The notes beneath the pieces are model-generated. The model was not told where the DNA came from. It searched no databases and was given only the letters and a program-made list of their open reading frames with translations. Below, one piece after another: positions 53,277 to 60,094 of a stretch of 64,000 nucleotides of DNA. Origin of the DNA: Leucobacter celer subsp. astrifaciens (GTDB taxonomy: Bacteria; Actinomycetota; Actinomycetes; Actinomycetales; Microbacteriaceae); the NCBI RefSeq assembly GCF_001273835.1, contig NZ_JHEI01000133.1:186001-250000 (forward strand), in the 5' to 3' direction. Position 1 is the stretch's first letter; the number at the start of each line of letters is the position of its first letter. The position numbers and the translations under genes are program-made.

Positions 53277-53297
53277 GTGTCCGGATCAGCCGTGCGG

Positions 53298-53768
53298 CTA
53301 TGCCTTCGCGTCTTCGAGCAGACGGGCCTCGGATCCCGCCTCGGTCGATGCGGCCTCGGACTCGATCACCGGCCCGCTCTTGACCTGGACCTTGCGCGGC
53401 TTCGCCCGCTCGCTCACCGGGATCGTGACGCTCAGCACGCCGTTGTCGTAGCCGGCGGAGATCCGCTCGGTGTCGATGCCCTGGCCCAGGCTGAGCTGGC
53501 GCAGGAAGCTGCCGGGGGTGCGCTCGCGCGTGATCCACTTCACGTTCTCGTAGTCGGGCAGCGTGCGCTCGGCGCGAATGGTCAGCAGCTGGCCGTCGAC
53601 GTCGATATCGACCGAACCCGGATCCATGCCGGGGAGATCCGCCGTGAGCAGGTACTGGTCGCCGTCGCGGTAGAGATCCATGGGCATCTGCCGGGGACCT
53701 CGTGCCGGGCCGTCGAGCAGCGCATCGGCGAGGCGTTCCATCTCGCGAATCGGACTGTAGTGTGCCAT
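53298..53768 (-). CDS. Small heat-shock protein Hsp20
   Basis: The 156-residue protein has an alpha-crystallin domain at about residues 35-125: MPMDLYRDGDQYLLTADLPG, VDIDVDGQLLTIRAER, and the conserved SAGYDNGVLSVTIPVSERAK end of the domain. The C-terminal extension is acidic. It acts as an ATP-independent holdase for unfolding proteins. ATG 53768 is preferred to ATG 53783 because AAAGGTGA makes its ribosome binding site. Both HAIR and CIRCE operators lie 42-100 bases upstream, so HspR and HrcA should both repress it. Confidence 0.95.
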   Translation of the reverse strand: MAHYSPIREMERLADALLDGPARGPRQMPMDLYRDGDQYLLTADLPGMDPGSVDIDVDGQLLTIRAERTLPDYENVKWITRERTPGSFLRQLSLGQGIDTERISAGYDNGVLSVTIPVSERAKPRKVQVKSGPVIESEAASTEAGSEARLLEDAKA

Positions 53769-53809
53769 CACTTCACCTTTCATCGGGTCTGCATCAGTGC
53801 CGGTTGAAA

Positions 53810-53830
53810 GTTGAGTGCTGTTGACTCAAC
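53810..53830 (-). promoter_or_regulatory. HAIR-type HspR operator upstream of hsp20
   Basis: GTTGAGT-GCTGTTG-ACTCAAC is a perfect inverted repeat with 7-base arms and a 7-base spacer. It matches the HAIR consensus CTTGAGT-N7-ACTCAAG at six of seven positions per arm. It lies 42 bases before the hsp20 start. Confidence 0.88.
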
Positions 53831-53841
53831 CTGTGCCCAGA

Positions 53842-53868
53842 TTAGCACTCTGATGGTGAGAGTGCTAA
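53842..53868 (-). promoter_or_regulatory. CIRCE operator (HrcA) upstream of hsp20
   Basis: TTAGCACTC-N9-GAGTGCTAA matches the CIRCE consensus exactly. It is 74 bases upstream of the hsp20 start, and its end overlaps the stop codon (53865-53867) of the sugar dehydrogenase gene. Confidence 0.97.
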
Positions 53869-54971
53869 GGGTGTTCGCCGAAGGCGAGCAGCCGGTCGTC
53901 CTCCGGCCCCGGCTCGCCGCGCCCGTCGGTGTTGTTCGTGAGCACCCACAGCGAGCCGTCGGGGGCGGCGACCGCGTCGCGCAGGCGCCCGTACTCGCCC
54001 ACGACGAGTTCCGTCGAGGTCGAGGGATCGGCGAGCGGCACGCTGCGCAGCCGCTCGCCGCGCAGGTTCGCGATGTAGAGGTGGTCGCCGAGAACCGCGA
54101 TCCCGCTGGGGCTCGCGTCGGCTGGAGCCCACTGCTGCACCGGGTCGATGAACCCGCTCACCCCGGCGATGCCCTCGACGTCGGGCCAGCCGTAGTTGCC
54201 GCCCGCCTCGATCGTATTGAGTTCGTCCCAGGTGTTCTGGCCGAACTCGCTCGAGTAGAGGGTGCCGTCGTCGTCCCAGGCCAGACCCTGCGGGTTGCGG
54301 TGTCCGAGGCTGTAGACCGGCGAGCCGGGGAACGGGTTGTCGGAGGGGATCTCGCCGGACGGCGTGACGCGCAGGATCTTGCCGGCGAGCGAGTCGGGAT
54401 CCTGCGCACTGCCGGGGCTCCCGGCGTCGCCGGCCGTCGCGTAGAGCATCCCGTCGGGCCCGAAGGCGATCCTGCCGCCGTTGTGATTGCCGGCGGCGGG
54501 GATTCCGTCGAGGATCGTCTCGGGGGTGCCCAGGCCGGACAGCTCCGACCTGCCCCGCAGCTCGAAGCGTTCGATGCGGTTCTCGTCATCGGCGGTGAAG
54601 TAGGCGTAGAGATAGCCGTCGTCGTGCACCGCGATGCCGAGCAGCCCGCCCTCGCCGCGGGGTGCGACGCCCTCGATGACCGCCAGCTCGCGGGCGGCTC
54701 CGTTCGCGTCGAAGGTGAGGATGCGGGCGGTGTCGCGCTCGCTGATCAGCGGGGTCTCCCCGTGGAACGCGAGCGACCAGGGTGCGTCGAGGTCGCTCGC
54801 GATGATCCTGGGGTTCGAGGCGAGGCCCCCGGCGCTCGGCTCGCTCGGCTCGGCACCGCCCGGCGATCCGGCACCGCCCGGCGATCCCGTGCAGGAGGCG
54901 AGCACGAGTGCGACGAGGACGGATCCCGCGATCAGTCCTGCTGGCCGTCTCGCCGGGGCCGTGGCTCGCAT
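53865..54971 (-). CDS. PQQ-type glucose/sorbosone dehydrogenase-like lipoprotein
   Basis: The 368-residue protein has a lipobox LASC (C27), a Gly/Ser/Pro-rich linker and a six-bladed GSDH beta-propeller: EGGLLGIAVHDDGYLYAYFT, NHNGGRIAFGPDGMLYATAG, LGHRNPQGLAWDDDGTLYSS and EAGGNYGWPDVEG. Related enzymes oxidise aldose sugars with PQQ on the cell surface; cofactor use here is inferred. GAGGGGG precedes ATG 54971. Its TAG stop lies inside the CIRCE element of hsp20, so HrcA binding could touch the end of this transcript unit. Confidence 0.9.
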   Translation of the reverse strand: MRATAPARRPAGLIAGSVLVALVLASCTGSPGGAGSPGGAEPSEPSAGGLASNPRIIASDLDAPWSLAFHGETPLISERDTARILTFDANGAARELAVIEGVAPRGEGGLLGIAVHDDGYLYAYFTADDENRIERFELRGRSELSGLGTPETILDGIPAAGNHNGGRIAFGPDGMLYATAGDAGSPGSAQDPDSLAGKILRVTPSGEIPSDNPFPGSPVYSLGHRNPQGLAWDDDGTLYSSEFGQNTWDELNTIEAGGNYGWPDVEGIAGVSGFIDPVQQWAPADASPSGIAVLGDHLYIANLRGERLRSVPLADPSTSTELVVGEYGRLRDAVAAPDGSLWVLTNNTDGRGEPGPEDDRLLAFGEHP

Positions 54972-55051
54972 GGCGTCCCCCTCTCGCTCCGAGCCTACGT
55001 CGATTCGGCGTGGGAGGGCAGGGGGTGGTCCGCGGGCGAAGGGGGAGTGGC

Positions 55052-55057
55052 TAGGAT
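55052..55057 (+). promoter_or_regulatory. -10 hexamer TAGGAT of the YibE/F gene
   Basis: TAGGAT lies ten bases before ATG 55068, predicting a transcription start at about 55064 and a leader of only four bases. Confidence 0.5.
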
Positions 55058-55064
55058 CGTTTCC

Positions 55065-55081
55065 ATAATGAGATGCATTAT
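55065..55081. promoter_or_regulatory. Palindromic operator overlapping the YibE/F start codon
   Basis: ATAATG-AGATG-CATTAT has perfect 6-base arms. It covers about +1 to +17 of the predicted transcript, where a repressor would block RNA polymerase. The AT-rich TGATAATG half-site seen on the minus strand resembles Zur/Fur-family sites; the regulator is not identified. Confidence 0.6.
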
Positions 55082-56687
55082 CAACTTCTGGAGATCGCGG
55101 GCGGGGGGTCCCGCAGGGGCAGCGGGGCCGGACCGCAGCGGGCTCGAGGGAGCCGAGTCCGGCGGAGAGCGGGCGCACCTGCCCGAGCGTTCCCACTCGC
55201 ACTCCCATTCGCACTCGCATTCGCTGCGGCGAGGATCCGGCTGGGCGGTCTCCGCGTCTCCGCTCGTGCGGTACCTCACCCTCGGCCTGCTGGTGCTCGT
55301 AGCGGGCGCGACGGTCTGGGGAATGGTGGCGCTCTGGCCGGACGGTTCCCAGGTGGCGCGGGTCGCGGATCGCGCGATGTACACCGCCGAGGGCGTGACC
55401 TTCGAGCGCGGCGAGGTGCTGCGGATCGACGCGGGGTGCGACACCGGTGTCGAGGACGGGGCGGAGGCCGGGAGCGCTGCAGCGGCCACGGGGGACGAGG
55501 CCGCTGCAGGTGCTGGGGGTGCTGAGGGTGCTGCGGGTGCCCAGGGCCTCGGGACGCCGGGCGACAACTGCCTGCTCGCCGGCGTCGGCGTGCGCACGGG
55601 GCCCGACGCCGGGCAGTTCGTCGACATCCAGTTGCGCGGTGCACTGGCGGCGGCGGGCATCCGGCCCGGCGACCATCTCGAGCTGCTCGCGTACCCCGTC
55701 GCGGCGAGCGCGGGCCCCGCTGCGGGCGCGGATCCCGATGCGGGTGCGGATCCCGACGCGAGCGCGGGCCCCGCTGCGAGCGCGGGCCCCGCTGCGGGTG
55801 CGGGCCCCGCTGCGGGTGCGGATCCCGACGCGAGCGAATCCGGTACTACTGCGACGTACGAGATCGCGCGCGGCTACGACGTCACCGGCGTCTTCCGAGG
55901 CTGGCAGCTCGTGCTGCTCACCCTCGTGTTCGCCGGGGTGGTGATCGCCGTGGGACGGTGGCGCGGCCTGCTGGCGCTCGTGGCCCTGGGAGTGGCCGCC
56001 GGAGTGCTGCTCGCGTTCGTGCTGCCCGCGCTCGTGGCGGGCGGGCCGGGGCTGCTCATCGGCGTCGTCGGTTCGAGCGCGATCATGTTCGCCACCCTGT
56101 ACTTCGTGCACGGGCCGAACATGCGCACCACGGCCGCGCTCATCGGCACGCTGTGCGGGATCCTCATCATGGCGGGCATCTCGTTCGTCGCGGTGCAGAT
56201 GACCCGGCTGAGCGGGATCGGCGACGAGGCCTCGGGGCGGTTGGCGGGGCTGGCCGCCGAGATCGACTTCCGCGGGCTGCTCAGCTGCGCGATCATCATC
56301 GCGGGCTTGGGGGTGCTGAATGACGTCACCATCACGCAGGCCTCCGCGGTCTGGGAGCTGCGGGCCGCAGCACCCGGCATGCCGCGGCGCGAGGTCTACG
56401 CGCGGGCGATGCGGATCGGCCGAGACCACATCGCCTCGACCGTGTACACGGTGTTCTTCGCCTACGTGGGGGCGGCGATGAGCGTGCTGATCCTGCTGCT
56501 CCTCTACAACAGGCCGATGCTCTCCCTGCTCACGCACGAGGACATCGTCACCGAGATCGTGCGCACGCTGTGCGGCAGCGTGGGGCTGGTGCTCGCGGTG
56601 CCGCTCACCACCTGGGTGGCCGCGCTCTTCCTGCCGCCGGTGGAACAGCGCGCGGCGGACAGCGCCGACCTCACAGCAGCACGATGA
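55068..56687 (+). CDS. YibE/F family membrane protein with His-rich N-terminus
   Basis: The 539-residue protein has a soluble N-terminus with a (His-Ser)5 tract at about residues 43-52, one membrane helix, and an extracytoplasmic beta domain. A low-complexity spacer of PDA/GPAA repeats (about 215-262) leads into a YibE/F core of seven or eight helices (VVGSSAIMFATLYFVHGPNM, GLGVLNDVTITQASAVWELR, GRDHIASTVYTVFFAYVGAA). The family is of unknown transport function. The His tract suggests metal contact. It has no Shine-Dalgarno; the start lies within a palindromic operator. Confidence 0.87.
   Translation: MRCIINFWRSRAGGPAGAAGPDRSGLEGAESGGERAHLPERSHSHSHSHSHSLRRGSGWAVSASPLVRYLTLGLLVLVAGATVWGMVALWPDGSQVARVADRAMYTAEGVTFERGEVLRIDAGCDTGVEDGAEAGSAAAATGDEAAAGAGGAEGAAGAQGLGTPGDNCLLAGVGVRTGPDAGQFVDIQLRGALAAAGIRPGDHLELLAYPVAASAGPAAGADPDAGADPDASAGPAASAGPAAGAGPAAGADPDASESGTTATYEIARGYDVTGVFRGWQLVLLTLVFAGVVIAVGRWRGLLALVALGVAAGVLLAFVLPALVAGGPGLLIGVVGSSAIMFATLYFVHGPNMRTTAALIGTLCGILIMAGISFVAVQMTRLSGIGDEASGRLAGLAAEIDFRGLLSCAIIIAGLGVLNDVTITQASAVWELRAAAPGMPRREVYARAMRIGRDHIASTVYTVFFAYVGAAMSVLILLLLYNRPMLSLLTHEDIVTEIVRTLCGSVGLVLAVPLTTWVAALFLPPVEQRAADSADLTAAR
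55711..55845 (+). repeat. Tandem PDAxA/GPAAxA-coding minisatellite in the YibE/F gene
   Basis: Units such as GCGGGCCCCGCTGCGGGC and GCGGATCCCGACGCGAGC alternate through this stretch, encoding AGPAAGADPDA-type repeats. Length variation between strains is likely. Confidence 0.8.
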
Positions 56688-57036
56688 ACCCGAGCGCCGC
56701 GCTCGCCGCGGAGAGCACGCCGAGCACCACGGCCGCGATCGTGTTCTCTCGCCGCCGCAGGTGGACGACGATTGCCCCCGCCATCGTGAGCGCGAGCCCG
56801 ATCGCGGCGATCGGGGTGAGGATCGGTGCGACACCGGTGGCCAGGGGGAGGATCAGCCCGAGCGCGCCGAGCAGTTCGATCGCTCCGATGAACTTGATCG
56901 TCGCCGGCGCGAAGTCTTCGACGTACTCCATGCCGCCCGCAGCGAGCGTCTCCTGGGAGCGGGCGAGCTTCATGACACCGGCGCCGAGGAAGGCGAGTGC
57001 GAGCAGGGCGTTGACGACCCAGAGGGCGATGAGCAT
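56671..57036 (-). CDS. DoxX family membrane protein
   Basis: The 121-residue protein has four hydrophobic helices and the DoxX pattern ALLALAFLGAGVMKLA, AGGMEYVEDFAPATIKFIGA and IELLGALGLILP. The family takes part in redox or stress-linked membrane functions without a settled reaction. ATG 57036 is preferred, with GGAG seven bases upstream. Its stop overlaps the end of the convergent YibE/F gene by 17 bases. It is divergent from the HxlR gene across a palindrome, a common regulator-target arrangement. Confidence 0.9.
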   Translation of the reverse strand: MLIALWVVNALLALAFLGAGVMKLARSQETLAAGGMEYVEDFAPATIKFIGAIELLGALGLILPLATGVAPILTPIAAIGLALTMAGAIVVHLRRRENTIAAVVLGVLSAASAALGFIVLL

Positions 57037-57065
57037 GGGAATCTCCGGTGATCTCGAGTGTGGTC

Positions 57066-57082
57066 GCTTACGATAAGTAAGC
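57066..57082. promoter_or_regulatory. Candidate HxlR operator between doxX and hxlR
   Basis: GCTTAC-GATAA-GTAAGC is a perfect palindrome with 6-base arms and a 5-base spacer, 30 bases upstream of the DoxX start. It is the AT-richest part of the spacer. Confidence 0.7.
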
Positions 57083-57148
57083 AACCCCATCGTGCAGTAC
57101 GGAGGGGAGGCGTGCAAAAGGCACATCGGTGTGAGTAGGTGACATGGA

Positions 57149-57598
57149 ATGACGGCGCATGAGACGGCCCCGGCCCCGCTGACCGACTACGAGGGATCGT
57201 GCCAGGGTGCGCACGGTCCCGAGGACGGGCGCATGATCCGCGAGGTGCTCGCGCGGATCGGCGACAAGTGGTCGCTGCTCGTCGTCGCGACGCTGCGGAA
57301 CGGGCGACTCCGCTTCACCGAGTTGCAGAATCACATTCCCGGCATCTCGCAGCGCATGCTCACCCTCACCCTCCGCCACCTCGAGCGCGACGGGCTGCTC
57401 TCGCGCACCGTGCACGCCGAGGTGCCGCCGCGAGTCGAGTACGAGCTGACCGATCTCGGCAGAACGCTGATGGAGCTCGCCGTCGGGCTCGGCATCTGGG
57501 CGGTCGAGAACCGCGGCAGGATCGAGGCCGCTCGGGCGGCCTACGACGCATCCTCGAGGAAGCCGGGAAACCCGGGACCGAGCACCGCCGTGACGTAG
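57149..57598 (+). CDS. HxlR-family regulator
   Basis: The 149-residue protein has the HxlR winged helix at about residues 28-115: IREVLARIGDKWSLLVVATL, LRFTELQNHIPGISQRMLTL and the wing LLSRTVHAEVPPRVEYELTD. A single cysteine (C18) before the domain could be a redox sensor as in HypR-type members; this is inference. No strong ribosome binding site is seen before ATG 57149. It likely represses the divergent doxX gene through the palindrome at 57066-57082. Confidence 0.93.
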   Translation: MTAHETAPAPLTDYEGSCQGAHGPEDGRMIREVLARIGDKWSLLVVATLRNGRLRFTELQNHIPGISQRMLTLTLRHLERDGLLSRTVHAEVPPRVEYELTDLGRTLMELAVGLGIWAVENRGRIEAARAAYDASSRKPGNPGPSTAVT

Positions 57599-57601
57599 GC
57601 T
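57596..57601 (+). promoter_or_regulatory. -10 hexamer TAGGCT of the leaderless cyclase mRNA
   Basis: TAGGCT-GAGCGT-GTG: the hexamer ends six bases before the start at 57608 and overlaps the last base of the hxlR stop region. Confidence 0.65.
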
Positions 57602-57607
57602 GAGCGT

Positions 57608-58249
57608 GTGCTCGACCTCAGCCACCCCATCACCTCCGGCATGACGGTCTACCCCGGCGATCCCGAGGTGCGGGTGGAGCCCGCGCTCACGGTGGCGGCG
57701 GACGGCGTCGCGGTGGCGCGGCTCGACCTCGGCTCCCACACCGGCACCCACGTGGACGCGCCGGCCCACACGATCGCCGGCGGCCGCACGATCGACCGGA
57801 TCGCGCTCGACGAGCTCTGCGGCGAGGCTCTGATCCTCGACGTCGCCGACCGGGTGCGGGAGGAGACGCTGATCGACGCCGCGATGCTCGGACTCGACCG
57901 CTTCGGCTCGGTACCGCCGATCGTGGCGATCCGCACCGGCTGGGACCGCTTCTTCGGCGCCCCGCGCTACCTGCGGCACCCGTACCTCGGCGCCGAGGCG
58001 GCCGCCAGGCTGCTGGAACTCGGGATGAGAGTGCTCGCTGTGGACGCCCTCAACCCCGACCGCACACCGCGCCCCGGCGAGTCCGTCGATTTCGCCGTCC
58101 ACGCCGCCGTGCTGGGCGGGGGCGGGGTGATCGTGGAGAACCTGCGCGGGCTCGAGCAGCTCGGGGAACGGGCGCGGATCGGGATCTTCCCGCTGCCGCT
58201 CGCGGGCGCCGACGGCGCTCCGGCCCGGGTGGTGGCCTGGCGCGTGTGA
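57608..58249 (+). CDS. Cyclase/kynurenine formamidase-like hydrolase
   Basis: The 213-residue protein belongs to the cyclase (KynB-like) family. The metal-binding signature HTGTHVDAPAH is at residues 44-54 (H44, H48, D50, H54). LSHPITSGMTVYPGDPE opens the fold and ALNPDR plus DFAVHAAVLGGGGVIVENLR close it. Members hydrolyse N-formylkynurenine or cyclise polyketides; without kyn neighbours the substrate is open. GTG 57608 has no Shine-Dalgarno and follows TAGGCT by six bases, so the message is probably leaderless despite lying nine bases after hxlR. Confidence 0.9.
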   Translation: MLDLSHPITSGMTVYPGDPEVRVEPALTVAADGVAVARLDLGSHTGTHVDAPAHTIAGGRTIDRIALDELCGEALILDVADRVREETLIDAAMLGLDRFGSVPPIVAIRTGWDRFFGAPRYLRHPYLGAEAAARLLELGMRVLAVDALNPDRTPRPGESVDFAVHAAVLGGGGVIVENLRGLEQLGERARIGIFPLPLAGADGAPARVVAWRV

Positions 58250-58387
58250 CCCCGGTGGGCTGAGCTGCCCTGTCCGCCCCGCCTCTCCGCGGCAGGGCCG
58301 CGATCCGGCTCGCTTCTTGTCGCGCGATGCCCTCGTTGCGTGGGATCTTCGTTGCGCGGTACCCCTCTCTTGCGCCGGATTCCCCTC

Positions 58388-58467
58388 GCAGAAGATATGC
58401 GATCTGCACAAGATATGAGGTTTTGCAGGACATCCGCCATATCTACGGCGGATCGCATATGTTCTGC
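58388..58467. repeat. 17-base inverted repeat with internal hairpin
   Basis: GCAGAAGATATGCGATC (58388-58404) and GATCGCATATGTTCTGC (58451-58467) are inverted copies with one mismatch. Inside lie a second AAGATATG (58411), CCATATCT and a CCGCC/GGCGG hairpin (58434-58451). Confidence 0.75.
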
Positions 58468-58562
58468 AGGGCAGGGTTGCGCAGGGCAGGGCAGGGCAGG
58501 CCGGGCCTGAGCAGGGCGGGGTGGGGCGAGGCAGGGTTGTGCAGGGCGGCGCAGGGTTGCAG
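58467..58562 (+). repeat. GGGCA-rich low-complexity tract
   Basis: The run reads as variants of GGGCA, GGGTTG and GGGCGG (for example GCAGGGCAGGGCAGGGCAGG at about 58480). The strong G bias on one strand could support G-quadruplex-type structure. Confidence 0.75.
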
Positions 58563-58629
58563 AAGCTTGCCGAGGGATGGGCGCAGACCCTGCGCGGGAA
58601 CGTATCCCGCTCGGAGCGGTGCTCACCCG

Positions 58630-58635
58630 TACCCT
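58630..58635 (+). promoter_or_regulatory. -10 hexamer TACCCT of the leaderless acyltransferase mRNA
   Basis: TACCCT-GGGGGA-ATG: the hexamer ends six bases before the start at 58642. The G-run before the ATG is a poor binding site by itself. Confidence 0.6.
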
Positions 58636-58641
58636 GGGGGA

Positions 58642-59256
58642 ATGATCTGGGAGTCGTTCCGCGCCGCCGCCCGAGTGTTCTGGCGCCTGTCGCCGTGGAG
58701 CCTGGTGCGGGAGGCCGAGCCGGTCGTCGGACCGCGGCTGCTGATCGGCGCGCCCCACACCTCGAACTTCGACTTCCTGCTGATGCTCGGCATCGCCTGG
58801 GAGGCGCGGATGCACATCCACTGGCTCGGCAAGCGCGAGCTCTTCCGGGGGATCGCCGGTCCGATCATGCGGGGGCTGGGCGGCATCCCGGTGGATCGAG
58901 CGAACGCGGCCGGTGTGGTCGAAGCGGTCGTGGCTCGTGCGCGGCAGTCCGATCGCTTCCTGCTCGTGGTGACCCCGGAGGGCACCCGGCAGGGGAAGGG
59001 CTGGCGCAGCGGCTTCTACCGGATCGCGAAGGCCGCGCAGCTGCCGGTCACCCTCGGATTCGCCGACGGGGCTACGAAGACGGCGGGTCTCGGCATCACC
59101 GTGTCTCTGACCGGTGACGTGGTGGCCGACATGGACCGGATCCGCGAGTTCTACCGCGACAAGACGGGCGTGCGCCCGGAGTACCGCACGGAGCCCCGGC
59201 TGCAGGACGAGGCAGGACTCACGCGGAAGCTCGCGGAGGGGCGGGACGCCGGCTGA
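58642..59256 (+). CDS. PlsC-like acyltransferase
   Basis: The 204-residue protein has the glycerolipid acyltransferase motifs HTSNFD (HX4D; H39, D44), an LGGIPVDRAN substrate-binding motif, and TPEGTR (111-116). It most resembles the short lysophospholipid/1-acylglycerol-phosphate acyltransferase-like proteins without a membrane anchor. The C-terminus is basic and may touch the membrane. The start is ATG 58642, six bases after TACCCT, indicating a leaderless message. The acceptor molecule is unknown. Confidence 0.88.
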   Translation: MIWESFRAAARVFWRLSPWSLVREAEPVVGPRLLIGAPHTSNFDFLLMLGIAWEARMHIHWLGKRELFRGIAGPIMRGLGGIPVDRANAAGVVEAVVARARQSDRFLLVVTPEGTRQGKGWRSGFYRIAKAAQLPVTLGFADGATKTAGLGITVSLTGDVVADMDRIREFYRDKTGVRPEYRTEPRLQDEAGLTRKLAEGRDAG

Positions 59257-59289
59257 GGGGAGCACTCCCGCCGGTCGAGCGGGCGGAGT

Positions 59290-59324
59290 GAGTCGCAGGA
59301 CCCAGGGTGTGGATCCTGCGACTC
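59290..59324. repeat. REP-like palindromic element
   Basis: GAGTCGCAGGA (59290-59300) and TCCTGCGACTC (59314-59324) are perfect inverted arms. The flanks (GGTCGAGCGGGCGGAGTGAG, CTCGTTCCTCGCC) resemble those of the element at 53111-53143. It could also terminate the acyltransferase transcript. Confidence 0.6.
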
Positions 59325-59405
59325 CGGCTCGTTCCTCGCCTGCGCGCAGGATGACGCGGGGCGGGCGATGCTCGGCATCGCGCTCCGTGCGGCCGAGCGC
59401 CTCGA

Positions 59406-60080
59406 CTACCGCGGGGGATCCGGTAGGCCGGCGAACCCCGCGAGCAGCACCAGGACCGCCCCCGCGCCGATCGCGACGGCCGCGACCCAGACCGCTCCGA
59501 TGATGGCCGCGTCGCGCACGGGCAGGCCGTGCTTCGCGAGGCTGCGGCCGTCGAGGCGGCGGCGTCCGAAGACGGAGCGCGGCCACCCCATCCGCACCAT
59601 GAGGAGCGGAGGGATGGCGACCGCGAGGAACAGCACGCCGCAGACGAGCCACGCGATCGAGATCCCGTCGGCCAGGAGGATCGCCGCGATCAGGAACGCG
59701 ACGCCCTCGACCCCGAAGAGCAGGCTCCAGAAGAACCCGTGGGCTGGCGCGCCGAAGCCCTGCGCGCCGAAGACGCCGAGGATCACGCCGGCGGCGACGG
59801 CGAACATGCCGAGGGTGATGCTCGCTCCGCTGCCGGTCGGGCAGTGCACCGCGATCTCGTAGGGGCCGCCCTCGGCGCAGAACCCTCCGACGCCCATGAT
59901 CTCCAGCGAGCCGGCGAACAGCGCGACGGTGCCGGCCGCGAGCAGGAACCAGGATCCCGCGAAACCGATCCAGTTGCGCGTCCGCAGGGGCACCTCGACG
60001 AGACCGGGGCCGGTGTCGTCGGAGACGACTGCCGGGACGAGGCGCTCGGTGCGGGGCGCCCCCGCGTTCGATGCGTTCAC
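59406..60080 (-). CDS. Membrane protein of unknown function
   Basis: The 224-residue protein has a hydrophilic N-terminus of about 40 residues and five hydrophobic segments (FAGSWFLLAAGTVALFAGSL, TLGMFAVAAGVILGVFGAQG, FFWSLLFGVEGVAFLIAAIL, AWLVCGVLFLAVAIPPLLMV and a C-terminal helix). A CAEGGPYEIAVHCPTGSGAS loop with two cysteines sits between the first two helices, probably outside. I recognise no family. GGAGGGAG precedes GTG 60080. It lies 14 bases downstream of the LARTG surface protein gene, so the two are likely co-transcribed. Confidence 0.7.
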   Translation of the reverse strand: MNASNAGAPRTERLVPAVVSDDTGPGLVEVPLRTRNWIGFAGSWFLLAAGTVALFAGSLEIMGVGGFCAEGGPYEIAVHCPTGSGASITLGMFAVAAGVILGVFGAQGFGAPAHGFFWSLLFGVEGVAFLIAAILLADGISIAWLVCGVLFLAVAIPPLLMVRMGWPRSVFGRRRLDGRSLAKHGLPVRDAAIIGAVWVAAVAIGAGAVLVLLAGFAGLPDPPR

Positions 60081-60094
60081 GGTCGCTCCCTCCG

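Larger units (their letters stand above)
58250..58641. other. 392-base spacer with AT-rich nested inverted repeats and a GGGCA-rich tract
   Basis: No convincing gene is present. An AT-rich island (58388-58467) carries a 17-base near-perfect inverted repeat with further palindromes inside. It is followed by a GGGCA/GGTTG-rich low-complexity run to about 58565. Confidence 0.7.

Noticed and set aside
58050..58433. Minus-strand gene across the cyclase 3' end and the AT-rich island
   Set aside because: It has no ribosome binding site and is mostly opposite the cyclase gene; the AT-rich part reads better as non-coding structure.
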